A DNA stretch of 62,459 bases. Source: Cryobacterium sp. Y57. Its GTDB lineage: Bacteria; Actinomycetota; Actinomycetes; Actinomycetales; Microbacteriaceae. The notes below the pieces were generated by a model. It saw only the letters and a program-made list of their open reading frames with translations, was not told where the DNA came from and did no database searches. The translations under genes were made by a program, and so were the position numbers. Below are positions 16,300-25,600 of the stretch, one piece after another. Every line of letters begins with the position of its first letter. The first letter of the stretch is position 1. The DNA lies in contig NZ_PJJL01000057.1 of NCBI RefSeq assembly GCF_002929505.1, forward strand, positions 8,206 through 70,664, read 5' to 3'.

Positions 16300-17397
16300 A
16301 TGGAATTTGCAGAACTAATAGGGGCGTTGGCTCTCAAAGTACGAAACCAGCGCGGAGCAATTCAGACTGAAGAAGCGACCAAAAACGCTTTTATCATGCC
16401 CTTCATCTCAACCATCCTGGGCTACGACGTTTTCAATCCGTTGGAAGTCGTCTCCGAATTCACCGCCGATGTCGGCGTGAAAAAAGGCGAAAAGGTCGAC
16501 TACGCGATTATGCGCGACGGCGAAGTCCAGATCCTTGTCGAATGTAAGAAGTCCACAGAAGCGTTGAAGATTGAACACGCCTCACAATTGTTCCGCTACT
16601 TCGCCGTCACCAATGCGCGTATCGCCGTTCTCACAAATGGCGAAATTTACCAGTTTTATACGGACTTAGACGCGCCCAACCGTATGGATGAAAAGCCGTT
16701 TTTGGTTCTGGACTTGATGGACATCGACGAAACGCTGATTCCGGAACTGAGGAAATTGACCAAGGACGTCTTTGACCTCGACTCCATCATTAACTCGGCA
16801 GAGGAACTCAAGTACATCGGTCAAATAAAGCGCACTATCGCGGCTCAGTTCACGGAGCCGGAAGATGACTGGATTCGATTTTTCACGACACGAGTTTACG
16901 ACGGTGCTTTTACGCAAAAGATCCGTGAGCAATTTACGTCCTTGGTGGCAAAATCGACAAAGCAGTTTCTGAACGATCAGGTTAACGACCGCTTGAAAAC
17001 AGCGCTGGGCGGTTCGAATTTTTCGGGTGCAACGTCAGAAGTGCGCGGCGAAGTCATCAACAGCCACGAGATAGTTGAGATCGATCTCGCCTGAGACACC
17101 GAGATCGAGACGACTCTTGAAGAGCTAGAGGGGTATCAAATCGTCAAAGCGATTGCCTGCAGCGAAGTAAAGCCACAACGAGTGATGCATAGAGATTCAA
17201 AATCCTATTTCGCAGTGCTTCTCGATGACAACAATCGCAAGCCGGTGGCGCGACTTCACTTTAACGGACGGAAGCAGAAGTATCTCGGAGTCTTCGACGC
17301 CGACAAGGTTGAGACTCGCCACCCTATCGACACCCTTGACGAGATATATCTCTTCGCGAAGGACATTCGCGAAACGATTAAGAGCTACCAAAACTAA
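16300..17397 (+). pseudogene. Type I restriction endonuclease-like (HsdR_N) gene split by an in-frame TGA
   Basis: Two open stretches in the same frame are separated only by TGA at 17092-17094. The first (264 aa from 16300, good GGGGGAA ribosome site) has the HsdR_N nuclease core: EVVSEFTADVGVKKGEKVDYAIMRDGEVQILVECKKS, with the Asp and ECK metal-binding residues. The second continues ...MHRDSKSYFAVLLDDNNRKPVARLHFNGRKQKYLGVFD, which is the usual C-terminal part of this roughly 350-residue family. A single C-to-T change (CGA to TGA) would explain the break. The nuclease core could still be made as a truncated protein. The region is clearly poorer in GC than its neighbours, as expected of a transferred defence gene. 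No methylase or specificity gene is adjacent. Confidence 0.75.
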
Positions 17398-17436
17398 ATA
17401 GTTTGACGCCATGCTATGCGCCATAAGGTGGGAGTC

Positions 17437-17931
17437 ATGATGATCCACCGGTACTGGCGCATCCTGCTTGTCGCGCCGGTAATCGGATTTCTGCTGGGGG
17501 CAGGTGTGTTCGGGGTGATAGCCCTGGGCGGTAATCCCTACACGCGAACCGGCCAGAGCGCCGGAGGTGTCGTGCGGGCGATTCTGGCCTACGGTGCCGT
17601 CGGTCTCGTGGTGAGCGGCGCCGCGCTGATCGGCGGCTTCGTTCTGGTCAGCTGCCTCGACCGGCATCTCACGAAATCATCGGGCACTCGCACGGCACTG
17701 GCCGCTCTCGGCGCGGCCGGCGGCGTGCTGACAATGGGGATCGTGTTGGTGATTGTGTCGGAGACGATGAGAAACGGCGGTTGGTCCTACTTGCTGGTCA
17801 TTATCAGCCTGGTCGTCGCCAGCGTGGCGGGCAGTGTGGCCGCGATGCTGGTTTACCGGGCCGAGCGATGCGAGCGCACCCGGCCAGATCGAGTCGAGCA
17901 TCCGCTGCCCAGTGCCTGGGTGGACTTCTAG
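17437..17931 (+). CDS. Small four-helix membrane protein, paralogue of the next gene
   Basis: The start at 17437 follows GGTGGGAG. The product (164 aa) begins MMIHRYWRILLVAPVIGFLL and has four hydrophobic segments (about residues 8-28, 47-68, 85-107 and 116-137) with a short basic loop DRHLTKS between segments two and three. The following gene opens MVIRRYWRIAVFAPFVGFLL and has the same loop DRRLTKS, so the two are tandem duplicates. No known domain is recognised. It ends 16 nt before the second copy, so they should be co-transcribed. Confidence 0.7.
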   Translation: MMIHRYWRILLVAPVIGFLLGAGVFGVIALGGNPYTRTGQSAGGVVRAILAYGAVGLVVSGAALIGGFVLVSCLDRHLTKSSGTRTALAALGAAGGVLTMGIVLVIVSETMRNGGWSYLLVIISLVVASVAGSVAAMLVYRAERCERTRPDRVEHPLPSAWVDF

Positions 17932-17947
17932 ACCGTAGGGTGGGCAC

Positions 17948-18385
17948 ATGGTTATTCGGCGCTATTGGCGCATCGCGGTGTTTGCACCGTTCGTGGGGTT
18001 TCTGCTCGCGGCGGGCGTGGCGGTCGTGATGACCGACGCCGGTAGTGGAGAAACCGAATTTCGGTTCTGGTTCGTCGTGCTTTCCATGGCGAACTACGGC
18101 ATGATTGGCTTCGTCATCGGGGCGGTCGCACTACTGGGCGGGCTCGCCGCAATAGCGATTGCCGATCGACGCCTGACGAAATCGCGGCGCCGGCGCGTCA
18201 CAGTGGCCGCATTCGGCGCGATGGGCGGTGTGGTGGTGCTGTCCGCGGCCATCGCGGCTGTGCTATCGGTGATGGACGACGGACTGTATGCCGGCATCAC
18301 CATTGCGTTCGGCCTGGCGTTCGGTGCGGCGGCCAGCGTCGTGGCGGCCGTCATGGTGCTCTATGCGGAAAGGCTCAGCCGCTAA
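17948..18385 (+). CDS. Small four-helix membrane protein, second tandem copy
   Basis: The ATG at 17948 is preceded by AGGGTGGG. The 145-residue product has four membrane segments and the DRRLTKSRRRR loop in the middle. It aligns along its whole length with the protein encoded just upstream (RYWRI, GFLL, the Gly/Ala-rich third helix AAFGAMGGVVVLS, and a final MVLYAER versus MLVYRAER). The duplication is old, since nucleotide identity is not high. Function unknown; there is no transport or signalling motif. Confidence 0.7.
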   Translation: MVIRRYWRIAVFAPFVGFLLAAGVAVVMTDAGSGETEFRFWFVVLSMANYGMIGFVIGAVALLGGLAAIAIADRRLTKSRRRRVTVAAFGAMGGVVVLSAAIAAVLSVMDDGLYAGITIAFGLAFGAAASVVAAVMVLYAERLSR

Positions 18386-18595
18386 GCCGCAGCAAACCGC
18401 TTCTGGGAACACACCTTGATTTTTTCGCCTCGATCTCCCGGTTTTTGGGTGGTGCGGCGCTCACGAGGTCTTCGAGCAGGTGCCGGGAGATGTGAGTGGC
18501 ACATGCCTTCAGGGTAATCAAGGCGTGCACACCCTTCAAGACCCGGGCGTAGGATGCCCTGCTTCGCCTGCTTCGCCGGCTTCGAGGAGACGTCC

Positions 18596-18739
18596 ATGCC
18601 AGCAACCACGGCCGACCTGACCGCGCCACTGCGCGCTGCCGGTTGTGTCGTCGTCGAGGAGGAGGCCCAGCTGCTGCTCTCGGTCCAGCCGTCGTCGGCC
18701 GAACTCAACGCCAGGGTCGACCATCGCGTCGCCGGATTT
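18596..18739 (+). pseudogene. 5' fragment of a HemK/PrmC-like glutamine methyltransferase gene
   Basis: A good ribosome site (GAGGAGA) precedes ATG 18596. The first 48 codons read like the N-terminus of actinobacterial putative protein N5-glutamine methyltransferases: LRAAGCVVVEEEAQLLL, then a PSSAELNARVDHRVAG stretch. The similarity stops at about 18739, where the sequence runs into the ribosome site and start of hutU; the methyltransferase domain is absent. The open frame continues inside hutU only as a shadow. The fragment suggests that hutU was joined here by recombination that cut the methyltransferase gene. From 18386 to 18595 I see no gene. Confidence 0.5.
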
Positions 18740-18758
18740 GTGATCACAGGAGATATCC

Positions 18759-20423
18759 ATGACAGTCCCCCACACCGCACGCCCTGTTCGCGCCGCCCGC
18801 GGCACCGAACTGACCGCGAAAAGCTGGCAGACCGAGGGGCCACTGCGCATGCTCATGAACAACCTCGACCCGGACGTTGCCGAGCGCCCCGACGACCTCG
18901 TGGTCTACGGCGGTACGGGCAAGGCCGCTCGCAATTGGGAATGCTTCGATGCGATCGTGCGCACCCTCGAAACGCTGGAGCAAGACGAAACCCTGCTTGT
19001 CCAGTCGGGCAAACCGGTCGGTGTCTTTCGCACCCACGAGTGGGCGCCGCGCGTACTCATCGCCAACTCCAATCTCGTCGGCGACTGGGCTACCTGGCCC
19101 GAGTTTCGCCGCCTCGAGCATCTCGGTCTGACCATGTACGGGCAGATGACCGCCGGATCCTGGATCTATATCGGCACCCAGGGTATCCTGCAGGGTACCT
19201 ACGAGACCTTCGGTGCCGTCGCTACCAAAAAATTCAACGGCACCCTGGCCGGCACCCTGACCCTGACCGGCGGGGCCGGCGGCATGGGCGGCGCACAGCC
19301 GCTCGCCGTCACCATGAATGACGGTGTCGCGCTCATCGTCGACGTCGACCCGGCCCGGCTGCAACGCCGCGTCGACCACGGCTATCTCGACGAGATGACC
19401 GACGATATCGACGAGGCGATCGCCCGGGTGATTGCAGCCAGGACCGAACGCCGGGCGCTGTCGGTGGGCCTGGTCGGCAATGCCGCGACCGTATTCACGG
19501 AGCTGCTGGCCCGCCGGATACCCATTGACATCGTCACCGACCAGACCAGCGCGCACGACCCGCTGTCCTATCTGCCCGAGGGTGTCAGCGTCGAACAGTG
19601 GCACGCTTATGCGGCAGAGAATCCCGAAGAGTTCACTGTGCGCGCCCGGGCCACGATGGCCAAGCAGGTGCAGGCCATGGTCGAATTTCAGGATGCCGGC
19701 GCTGAGGTCTTCGACTACGGCAACTCCATTCGTGCCGAGGCGCAGCTCGGCGGCTACGAGCGAGCTTTTGAGTTTCCCGGGTTTGTGCCCGCCTACATTC
19801 GTCCGCTGTTCGCCGAGGGTAAAGGTCCATTCCGCTGGGTGGCGCTCTCGGGCGACCCGGCCGACATCCTGGCCACCGACAGAGCCATTCTGAAACTGTT
19901 TCCCAACGACGCCGGGCTGCACCGCTGGATCACCAAAGCTCAGGAAAAGGTGCAGTTCGAAGGCCTGCCGGCGCGCATTTGCTGGCTCGGTTACCAGGAA
20001 CGACACCGCGCCGGGCTGAAGTTCAACGAGATGGTCGCCTCCGGTGAGCTCAGGGCGCCGATCGTGATCGGCCGCGACCACCTCGACTCCGGCTCGGTCG
20101 CCTCGCCCTATCGCGAAACGGAAGATATGAAGGACGGCTCCGACGCGATCGCCGACTGGCCGCTGTTGAACGCACTGCTGAACACCGCTTCCGGCGCGAC
20201 CTGGGTATCCATTCACCATGGCGGTGGCGTGGGAATGGGTCGCAGCATCCATGCCGGGCAGGTGATCGTCGCCGATGGCACCGCGCTGGCCGCCGAGAAG
20301 ATCGAGCGGGTGCTCACCAACGACCCGGGCACCGGGGTCATGCGTCACGTCGATGCTGGCTACGAGCGGGCCGAAGAGGTGGCCCGCGAGTGCGGCCTGC
20401 GCGTGCCCATGTGGGAAGAGTAA
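18759..20423 (+). CDS. hutU: Urocanate hydratase
   Basis: The 554-residue enzyme converts urocanate to 4-imidazolone-5-propionate, the second step of histidine degradation, using tightly bound NAD. The ATG at 18759 follows AGGAGAT. Visible hallmarks are [11 protein letters not shown] near the N-terminus, the NAD loop [19 protein letters not shown] near residue 172, the active-site Cys in [14 protein letters not shown] near residue 408, and [21 protein letters not shown]. The length is typical. hutH is not in this window. Downstream lie a 40-codon ORF and hutF with almost no spacing, so this is the first recognisable gene of a hut operon. Confidence 0.97.
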   Translation: MTVPHTARPVRAARGTELTAKSWQTEGPLRMLMNNLDPDVAERPDDLVVYGGTGKAARNWECFDAIVRTLETLEQDETLLVQSGKPVGVFRTHEWAPRVLIANSNLVGDWATWPEFRRLEHLGLTMYGQMTAGSWIYIGTQGILQGTYETFGAVATKKFNGTLAGTLTLTGGAGGMGGAQPLAVTMNDGVALIVDVDPARLQRRVDHGYLDEMTDDIDEAIARVIAARTERRALSVGLVGNAATVFTELLARRIPIDIVTDQTSAHDPLSYLPEGVSVEQWHAYAAENPEEFTVRARATMAKQVQAMVEFQDAGAEVFDYGNSIRAEAQLGGYERAFEFPGFVPAYIRPLFAEGKGPFRWVALSGDPADILATDRAILKLFPNDAGLHRWITKAQEKVQFEGLPARICWLGYQERHRAGLKFNEMVASGELRAPIVIGRDHLDSGSVASPYRETEDMKDGSDAIADWPLLNALLNTASGATWVSIHHGGGVGMGRSIHAGQVIVADGTALAAEKIERVLTNDPGTGVMRHVDAGYERAEEVARECGLRVPMWEE

Positions 20424-20425
20424 AA

Positions 20426-20548
20426 ATGCCCCAGCAGCCTGCTGAACAAACCGGATGCCCCACCAGCCTCACCGAGAAATTCGGTGCAGCCGCGGACCGC
20501 GTGGCCGGAATCGACGCCCGTGAACAACTCCTGCGGGATCTGCGGTGA
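20426..20548 (+). CDS. 40-residue ORF between hutU and hutF
   Basis: An ATG two bases after the hutU stop opens a 40-codon frame (MPQQPAEQTG...AREQLLRDLR) whose TGA overlaps the GTG start of hutF as GTGA. This placement suggests coupled translation. The peptide is polar and probably helical at its C-terminal half (TEKFGAAADRVAGIDAREQLL). It could be a coupling leader, a small accessory protein, or the worn end of a gene once present between hutU and hutF. I do not recognise it. Confidence 0.45.
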   Translation: MPQQPAEQTGCPTSLTEKFGAAADRVAGIDAREQLLRDLR

Positions 20549-21888
20549 CCGCGTTCTGGTGCGAATCATTGCTGATCGACGGGGTCCACGTCGCAGGGGT
20601 GCGGCTCGAAGTCGACCCGGCCGGTCGCATCACGCGCGTTCAGGTTGAGCCTGCGAAGGCGGCGGATATCCGCTTGCGAACGGTTGTTCCGGGGTTCGGC
20701 AATGCCCACTCGCACGCATTTCATCGGGCCTTGCGGGACCAGACCCACGGGGATGGCGGTGATTTCTGGCTCTGGCGCGAGCGGATGTACCGGGTCGCCG
20801 CCCAGCTCGACCCGTCGAACTACCAGGCGCTGGCTACCGCGGTGTTTGCGGAGATGCTCGTGAGCGGGTACACGGCCGTCGGGGAGTTCCACTACGTGCA
20901 TCATCGCGCGGACGGGGCACCGTATGAGCCAGCGCACGCTATGGAACTGGCGCTTGCGGCGGCGGCGCGGGCCGTGGGCATCCGTTTGGTGCTACTCGAC
21001 ACGCTCTATTTGACGGGCGGCATCGGTCGGGAACTGGCGCCGGAGCAACGCGCGTTCAGCGACGGAAGTGCCGCCGGGTGGCTGGCCCGTTGGCAGTCGC
21101 TGCGCACGCAGCTCGCGGGCGACGACCTGGTTACCCTCGGGGCGGCTCTGCACTCGGTGCGGGCCGTCACGCCCGACGCGATGCGGGAGGTGCTCGCGGG
21201 GCTACCACGCGAGGTTGCCCTGCATATCCACCTCTCGGAGCAGCCGCTGGAGAACAGGGACTGCCTGGCCGCCTACGGCCTGACCCCGACCGGCCTGCTC
21301 GAGTCGGTCGGGGCACTCGCGCCGCGCCTGAGTGTCGTGCACGCTACGCACCTCAGCGACACCGACCGGGCCCTGCTCGGTGACGCCGGCGTGACCGTGG
21401 TGATGTGCCCGACCACCGAGGCCGACCTCGGCGACGGCGTCGGCCCGGCGCACGCCCTCGCCACGGCCGGTTCGCCGATTGCGCTCGGCTCCGATCAAAA
21501 CGCGGTCATCGATCCGTTCCTGGAGATGCGCGGCCTCGAAATGGGTGAACGACTCGTCTCGAAGCGGCGCGGACGTTTCGCCCCCGCCGCTTTGTTGGCA
21601 GCCGCGTCGACCGCCGGCGATGCCGCCCTTGGACTCGGACGCCACCGGCTGCAACCGGGTGATCTATGCGATCTCGTCGAGATCAGCACGACCGGGGTGC
21701 GCACGGTCGGCTCCCTTGCCGGGCAGCTGCCGCTGACCGCCACGGCCTCCGATGTACTGCGCGTTTTCGTGGGCGGACGACTGGTAGCCGAGTGTGGCCA
21801 GCTGATCGGCGGCGAGCGGCCGGCAGCACTGATGACCGACGCGCTCGCTAGGGCCTGTCAATCAACAACACGCGTAGTTCAGGGTTGA
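20545..21888 (+). CDS. hutF: Formimidoylglutamate deiminase
   Basis: The 447-residue protein is an amidohydrolase-superfamily enzyme that hydrolyses N-formimidoyl-L-glutamate to N-formyl-L-glutamate and ammonia, as in the five-step histidine pathway. Evidence is the HxH motif in PGFGNAHSHAFHRALRDQTHGDG, the long WRERMY region typical of HutF, YTAVGEFHYVHH, the third metal His in LHIHLSEQ, HATHLSD, and the catalytic Asp in IALGSDQNAVIDPF. The start is GTG 20545, overlapping the preceding small ORF. The last residues (QSTTRVVQG) are encoded by sequence that continues into the transposase remnant, so the native C-terminus may have been replaced by the insertion. hutI, normally its neighbour, lies about 6 kb downstream. 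Confidence 0.92.
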   Translation: MTAFWCESLLIDGVHVAGVRLEVDPAGRITRVQVEPAKAADIRLRTVVPGFGNAHSHAFHRALRDQTHGDGGDFWLWRERMYRVAAQLDPSNYQALATAVFAEMLVSGYTAVGEFHYVHHRADGAPYEPAHAMELALAAAARAVGIRLVLLDTLYLTGGIGRELAPEQRAFSDGSAAGWLARWQSLRTQLAGDDLVTLGAALHSVRAVTPDAMREVLAGLPREVALHIHLSEQPLENRDCLAAYGLTPTGLLESVGALAPRLSVVHATHLSDTDRALLGDAGVTVVMCPTTEADLGDGVGPAHALATAGSPIALGSDQNAVIDPFLEMRGLEMGERLVSKRRGRFAPAALLAAASTAGDAALGLGRHRLQPGDLCDLVEISTTGVRTVGSLAGQLPLTATASDVLRVFVGGRLVAECGQLIGGERPAALMTDALARACQSTTRVVQG

Positions 21889-22310
21889 TCTGCTGGGCTT
21901 TCGGTGTAGTTCCAGTCGCCGTGGAAGTCATGCTTGGTGAGGTGTTGGGTTTCCAGGTCTGCCATCTCGCGGTCGGTGATCTTGATGCTTTTGGGGTAGA
22001 TCGTGTCGTCGAGTCTGGCTGTGACGGTTAGACCTGTACGGGTAGTGGCACCGGCAATGAGAGTGACGATGACTTCGTGGCTGGTTAGCGGCTGGCCGGC
22101 CGCTAGGTGCTCTTCGACCGCGGCGTTGGTGTGGGCGAACTGGGCATCCCGGTCCGGGTGACGGCCACCCTCGATGGTCTTGGCATTGCCCTGCAGGCTG
22201 AAACTCTCCTCCCGCAGCAGGCCCGCCACGGTCGGCGCGGACACCCTGTGACCCTGCTCGGCCAGCTCGTCGGCCAGGTAGCGCAGACTCTTCGATCTCC
22301 ACGGCAACCG
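21879..22310 (-). mobile_element. ISAzo13-family transposase remnant with internal deletion
   Basis: Read leftward from about 22310, the sequence encodes PWRSKSLRYLADELAEQGHR, VSAPTVAGLLREESFSLQ and GNAKTIEGGRHPDRDAQFAH in one run. This is the segment before the DDE core of ISAzo13-type (Rhodopirellula-type) transposases. It then jumps straight from EEHLAAGQP to LTSHEVIVTLIAGATTRTGL and ends HDFHGDWNYTESPADQP, the family's C-terminus. The whole catalytic middle (VDTKKKE, Asp and Glu motifs) is missing, and so is the N-terminus. The junction joins two similar GGCCxGCCG stretches (GQP and GRP codons), suggesting deletion between short repeats. The element sits directly at the 3' end of hutF and cannot move by itself. 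Confidence 0.8.
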
Positions 22311-22655
22311 GATTCACGCCGCGAAGGAAAAACCATCATGAGATCTCAAGAGTCGACGCCACCAGCGCCCCAGGGCAGTCCCGTGGCGCCCTTGCGCATT
22401 CTGTGCCTGTCGACCTTGGCGGCCCGTTGTCGGGCGACAGCGGGGACCTCGATCGAGCACTACTGCCACACCGCCCGAAAGCCTGGTCTTGACTCCCTGA
22501 TGACCATTTCTAGCCCAAGGTTTTCTCAAGGTCGGCCGAGCAAGGTTGCCCCGTGGATCACCACACCCGTGACCAAGCCACTCCGCCCTGATTTGTTCCA
22601 GCTCAAGGGTTCGGCTTGACCTCAGCACACCATCAATGCCGTGACAGGGAGACAA
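22311..22655. other. Non-coding stretch before the multicopper oxidase gene
   Basis: About 345 nt between the transposase remnant and the oxidase start show no convincing gene on either strand. The promoter of the oxidase should lie here. I looked for CsoR-, CueR- or CopY-like palindromes and saw none that are clear. Confidence 0.4.
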
Positions 22656-25600
22656 ATGAACATTTCTATGAGAGCTCGCGTCGGCATGGGGGTGGTGCTC
22701 GCTTACGGCGGCACGGCCTGGCTCCACGGGCTTCACGCAGCCTCTGCCCAGCAAGACTGGAGTTTCGGCACCTCAGCGTTGCACTTCCTTCGGGACGGGA
22801 CACTGTCGCTTTCGCTAGTGGTCCCGGCCGTCCTGGTCGTGTTCGCGATGATCGCTCGCCTGCGGCCGGCATCTCGGATGATCTCCTTGGCTCGCGCCAC
22901 GGTCGCGGTCGTCGGTGTCACCACGGCTGTGTTCATGTCAGGTGCGATCGGCCACACGCTGATCTTCCCCTCTGAGCATGCCTCCGCCGCCCACGCGGTT
23001 GCCTCAGCTGTCGCACCGGCTGCCCAGGCAGCTCCTGGCACCAGTGTTGCACTTGGTGCTGTCCCGCCACCTGGCGCGCCAGGTGCCCCAGTCGCTGCCG
23101 CGACCAAGCCCGGGTTTCACCCGCACCAGCCCTCGGCGGCGTGGTTGGCCAAGACGGGCCAAGCCAATGACTCCGCCAAAGCCGCTGCCGACCCGCACGC
23201 TGCGCACAACGGCGCCGCTGAGGCCCCTACCGCTGCCGCCGCCGCCGCTGCCGACCCGCACACTGCGCACAACGGTACAGCCTCTTCCGCTGGCACTACT
23301 GGCGCAGCGGTAGCCGAATCGGCCACGGGCGGCCACATGGAGGCGACCTCGGGTGCTGCACTCTTCGAGCACGGAGCCATCGAGGCCGCTCGCGTGTTGC
23401 CGGTGCTTCTGCTCCTCGCCCTGGCAGGCCTCGTCCTGGGCATGCGCCGAAGCGGTGACGTGACCGGTGGGTATGCCCCGAAGCCGGTACGGCGTACCCG
23501 GTCTGTCGTGACCCCGACGCCGGCACGGCGTGCCCGGTCCGTCGTGGCCCCGACGCCACGCCGCTCTCGCCTGGTTATCGCCGTGGCGGCGGGCGGTGTC
23601 GTCGTGATGACGACTTCCGCTCTGATGGGTTCCTCTTCGGCGACAGCTGTCATTGGCGATCCGATCACTTCGGCCAATGGGGTCTGCCCGGCCGGTGCCC
23701 GCGCTATTGAGTACGACCTGGCCGCCTTCCAGGTGACCATCCCTCTCAACGGCTGGGGCGACAAACTGCCCAACGGCCTGATGTATGCCCTCAAGAACGC
23801 CGACGCAAGGGTGAACAAGGAAAAAATCCTTGCCAACCCCAACCTCACCCAGCCGCTCGTCGTGCGCGCCAACGTCGGTGACTGCGTGTCCGTCAAGGTA
23901 CGCAACGACATCGCGGGCCGGCGAATCGGCCTGTCCACCCAGGGCCTCGTTCAAGCGGACGTGAAGACTTCCGACGGCGCGCGGGTGGGCCTAAACCCGG
24001 ACACGACCATCTCCACGGGCACCGAGCGCACCTACACCTGGTACGCCGACCGGGAGGGCGAGGCGCCGCTGTACGACAACGCCAACCTCGACCCGAACGA
24101 CCCGAAGCACACCTCCGTCCAGAACGGCCTGTACGGCGCGGTCGTCGTGCACCCGAAGGACTCGACCTGGCACAATCAGATCACCGGGGCCGACCTGCTC
24201 ACGGGCGGGCGGGCCGTCGAGTCCCAGCTGTTCGCCGACATCCGGGCGGGCGCGGCCTCGACCCGTTCGGCCGTCATGATCTTCCTCGACGAGAACGAGG
24301 GCGTCCTGGACCGGGACGGGAAGCAACCGACCTTCCCGACGACCGGGCTGAAGGACTCGAGCTTCGGCATCAACTACCGCTCGGAGCCGCTGCGCAACCG
24401 GCTGCGGGCCATCCTCGAGCACCGTGGGACCGTCACTCCGGAGAACCCGGGTGGCGTGGCCAAGACCATCACGCTCCCCAACGGCAAGACCTATGCCCCA
24501 AGTGACAACTTCTGCAACGGCTACGTGCCCGAGCTCGGCAAGGTCGTCGACGACCCCGGCGCCAAGTGCATGGGCGAGGAGTCCCACCTGCAGTCGTGGG
24601 TGTTCGGCGACGAGGGCAAGCTGACCCGAACCGTCGACGGCGTGAAGGTGACCGATTCGGACAACCTGATCCCGAAGGGGTACGTCGGTGACCCGTTGAA
24701 GTTCCACGTCGTCCACCCGGGCGCCAAGGAGACCCACCCCTGGCACCAGCACACCCAGCGCTGGAACGCTGACCCGAAGAACCCGAAGTCACCGCTCAAC
24801 GACGTCCAGTCGTTTGGCCCACATGAGGCTCGAGAGCTGAAGATTGAGGGAGGTGCCGGCGGCACCCAGGGCACGGTCGGTGACACGATCTTCCACTGCC
24901 ATCTCTACCCGCACTTCGCCCAGGGTTTCTGGGGCCACCTGCGGATCTTCGACAAGTTGCGCGACGGCACGGCACAGTATGCCGACGGCACGCCCCTGGA
25001 GGCGCTGCAGGAGCTGCCGAACCGGGCAGGCGCCACGGCGGCCCCGACCGCAGCACAGCCCGGTTTCCCACTGTTCGTCAAGGGTGACGTCGGCCAGCGT
25101 GCCTACCGTCCGCCGAACGCGGTGGTCAAAGACACTTTCGCTGCTATCCGTCGCCCCGGCGACGCCCCCCGTGGCCCGACCGCACTTGAGGCCGCAGGGA
25201 TGCCTGCTCTTGACCCGGACAAGCCCGGCAACGGCTACATCGACCCGTGCCCGACAACGGCACCAACACGGGTCTACCGGCCACACGTCATCGACACCCC
25301 AATCACCTATAACTCCGCGGGCTGGAAGGACAAGCAGGGAAGGGTCTACGTGGAGGAATCCGATGCGGTCGCTGTGCGGACAGGACAGAAGGCACCCGAG
25401 CCGTACACCATCCGGTCTAGGGTTGGTGAGTGCGTTCAGCTGTTCACCAGCAATGACCTGCACCTCGACGAGAATCCCAACGTCCCCCTCGACCACGTGA
25501 ACCGCCTCGACGGTGATTACATGGCCACCGAGGAGACATCCGAGGTCTCGACACACGTGCACCTGGTCAAGTTCGACCAGGTTGCCTCCGACGGCACCAG

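Noticed and set aside
17092..17094. In-frame TGA as a selenocysteine codon
   Set aside because: No SECIS-like hairpin was evident, the family has no Cys/Sec at this place, and a simple CGA-to-TGA change explains it.
18744..20348. 534-codon open frame antisense to hutU
   Set aside because: hutU is unmistakable on the + strand; the antisense frame has no family-like motifs or ribosome site.
23004..23954. 316-codon antisense frame in the oxidase N-terminal region
   Set aside because: It is caused by repetitive high-GC sequence; the + strand frame continues through 1689 codons with copper motifs.
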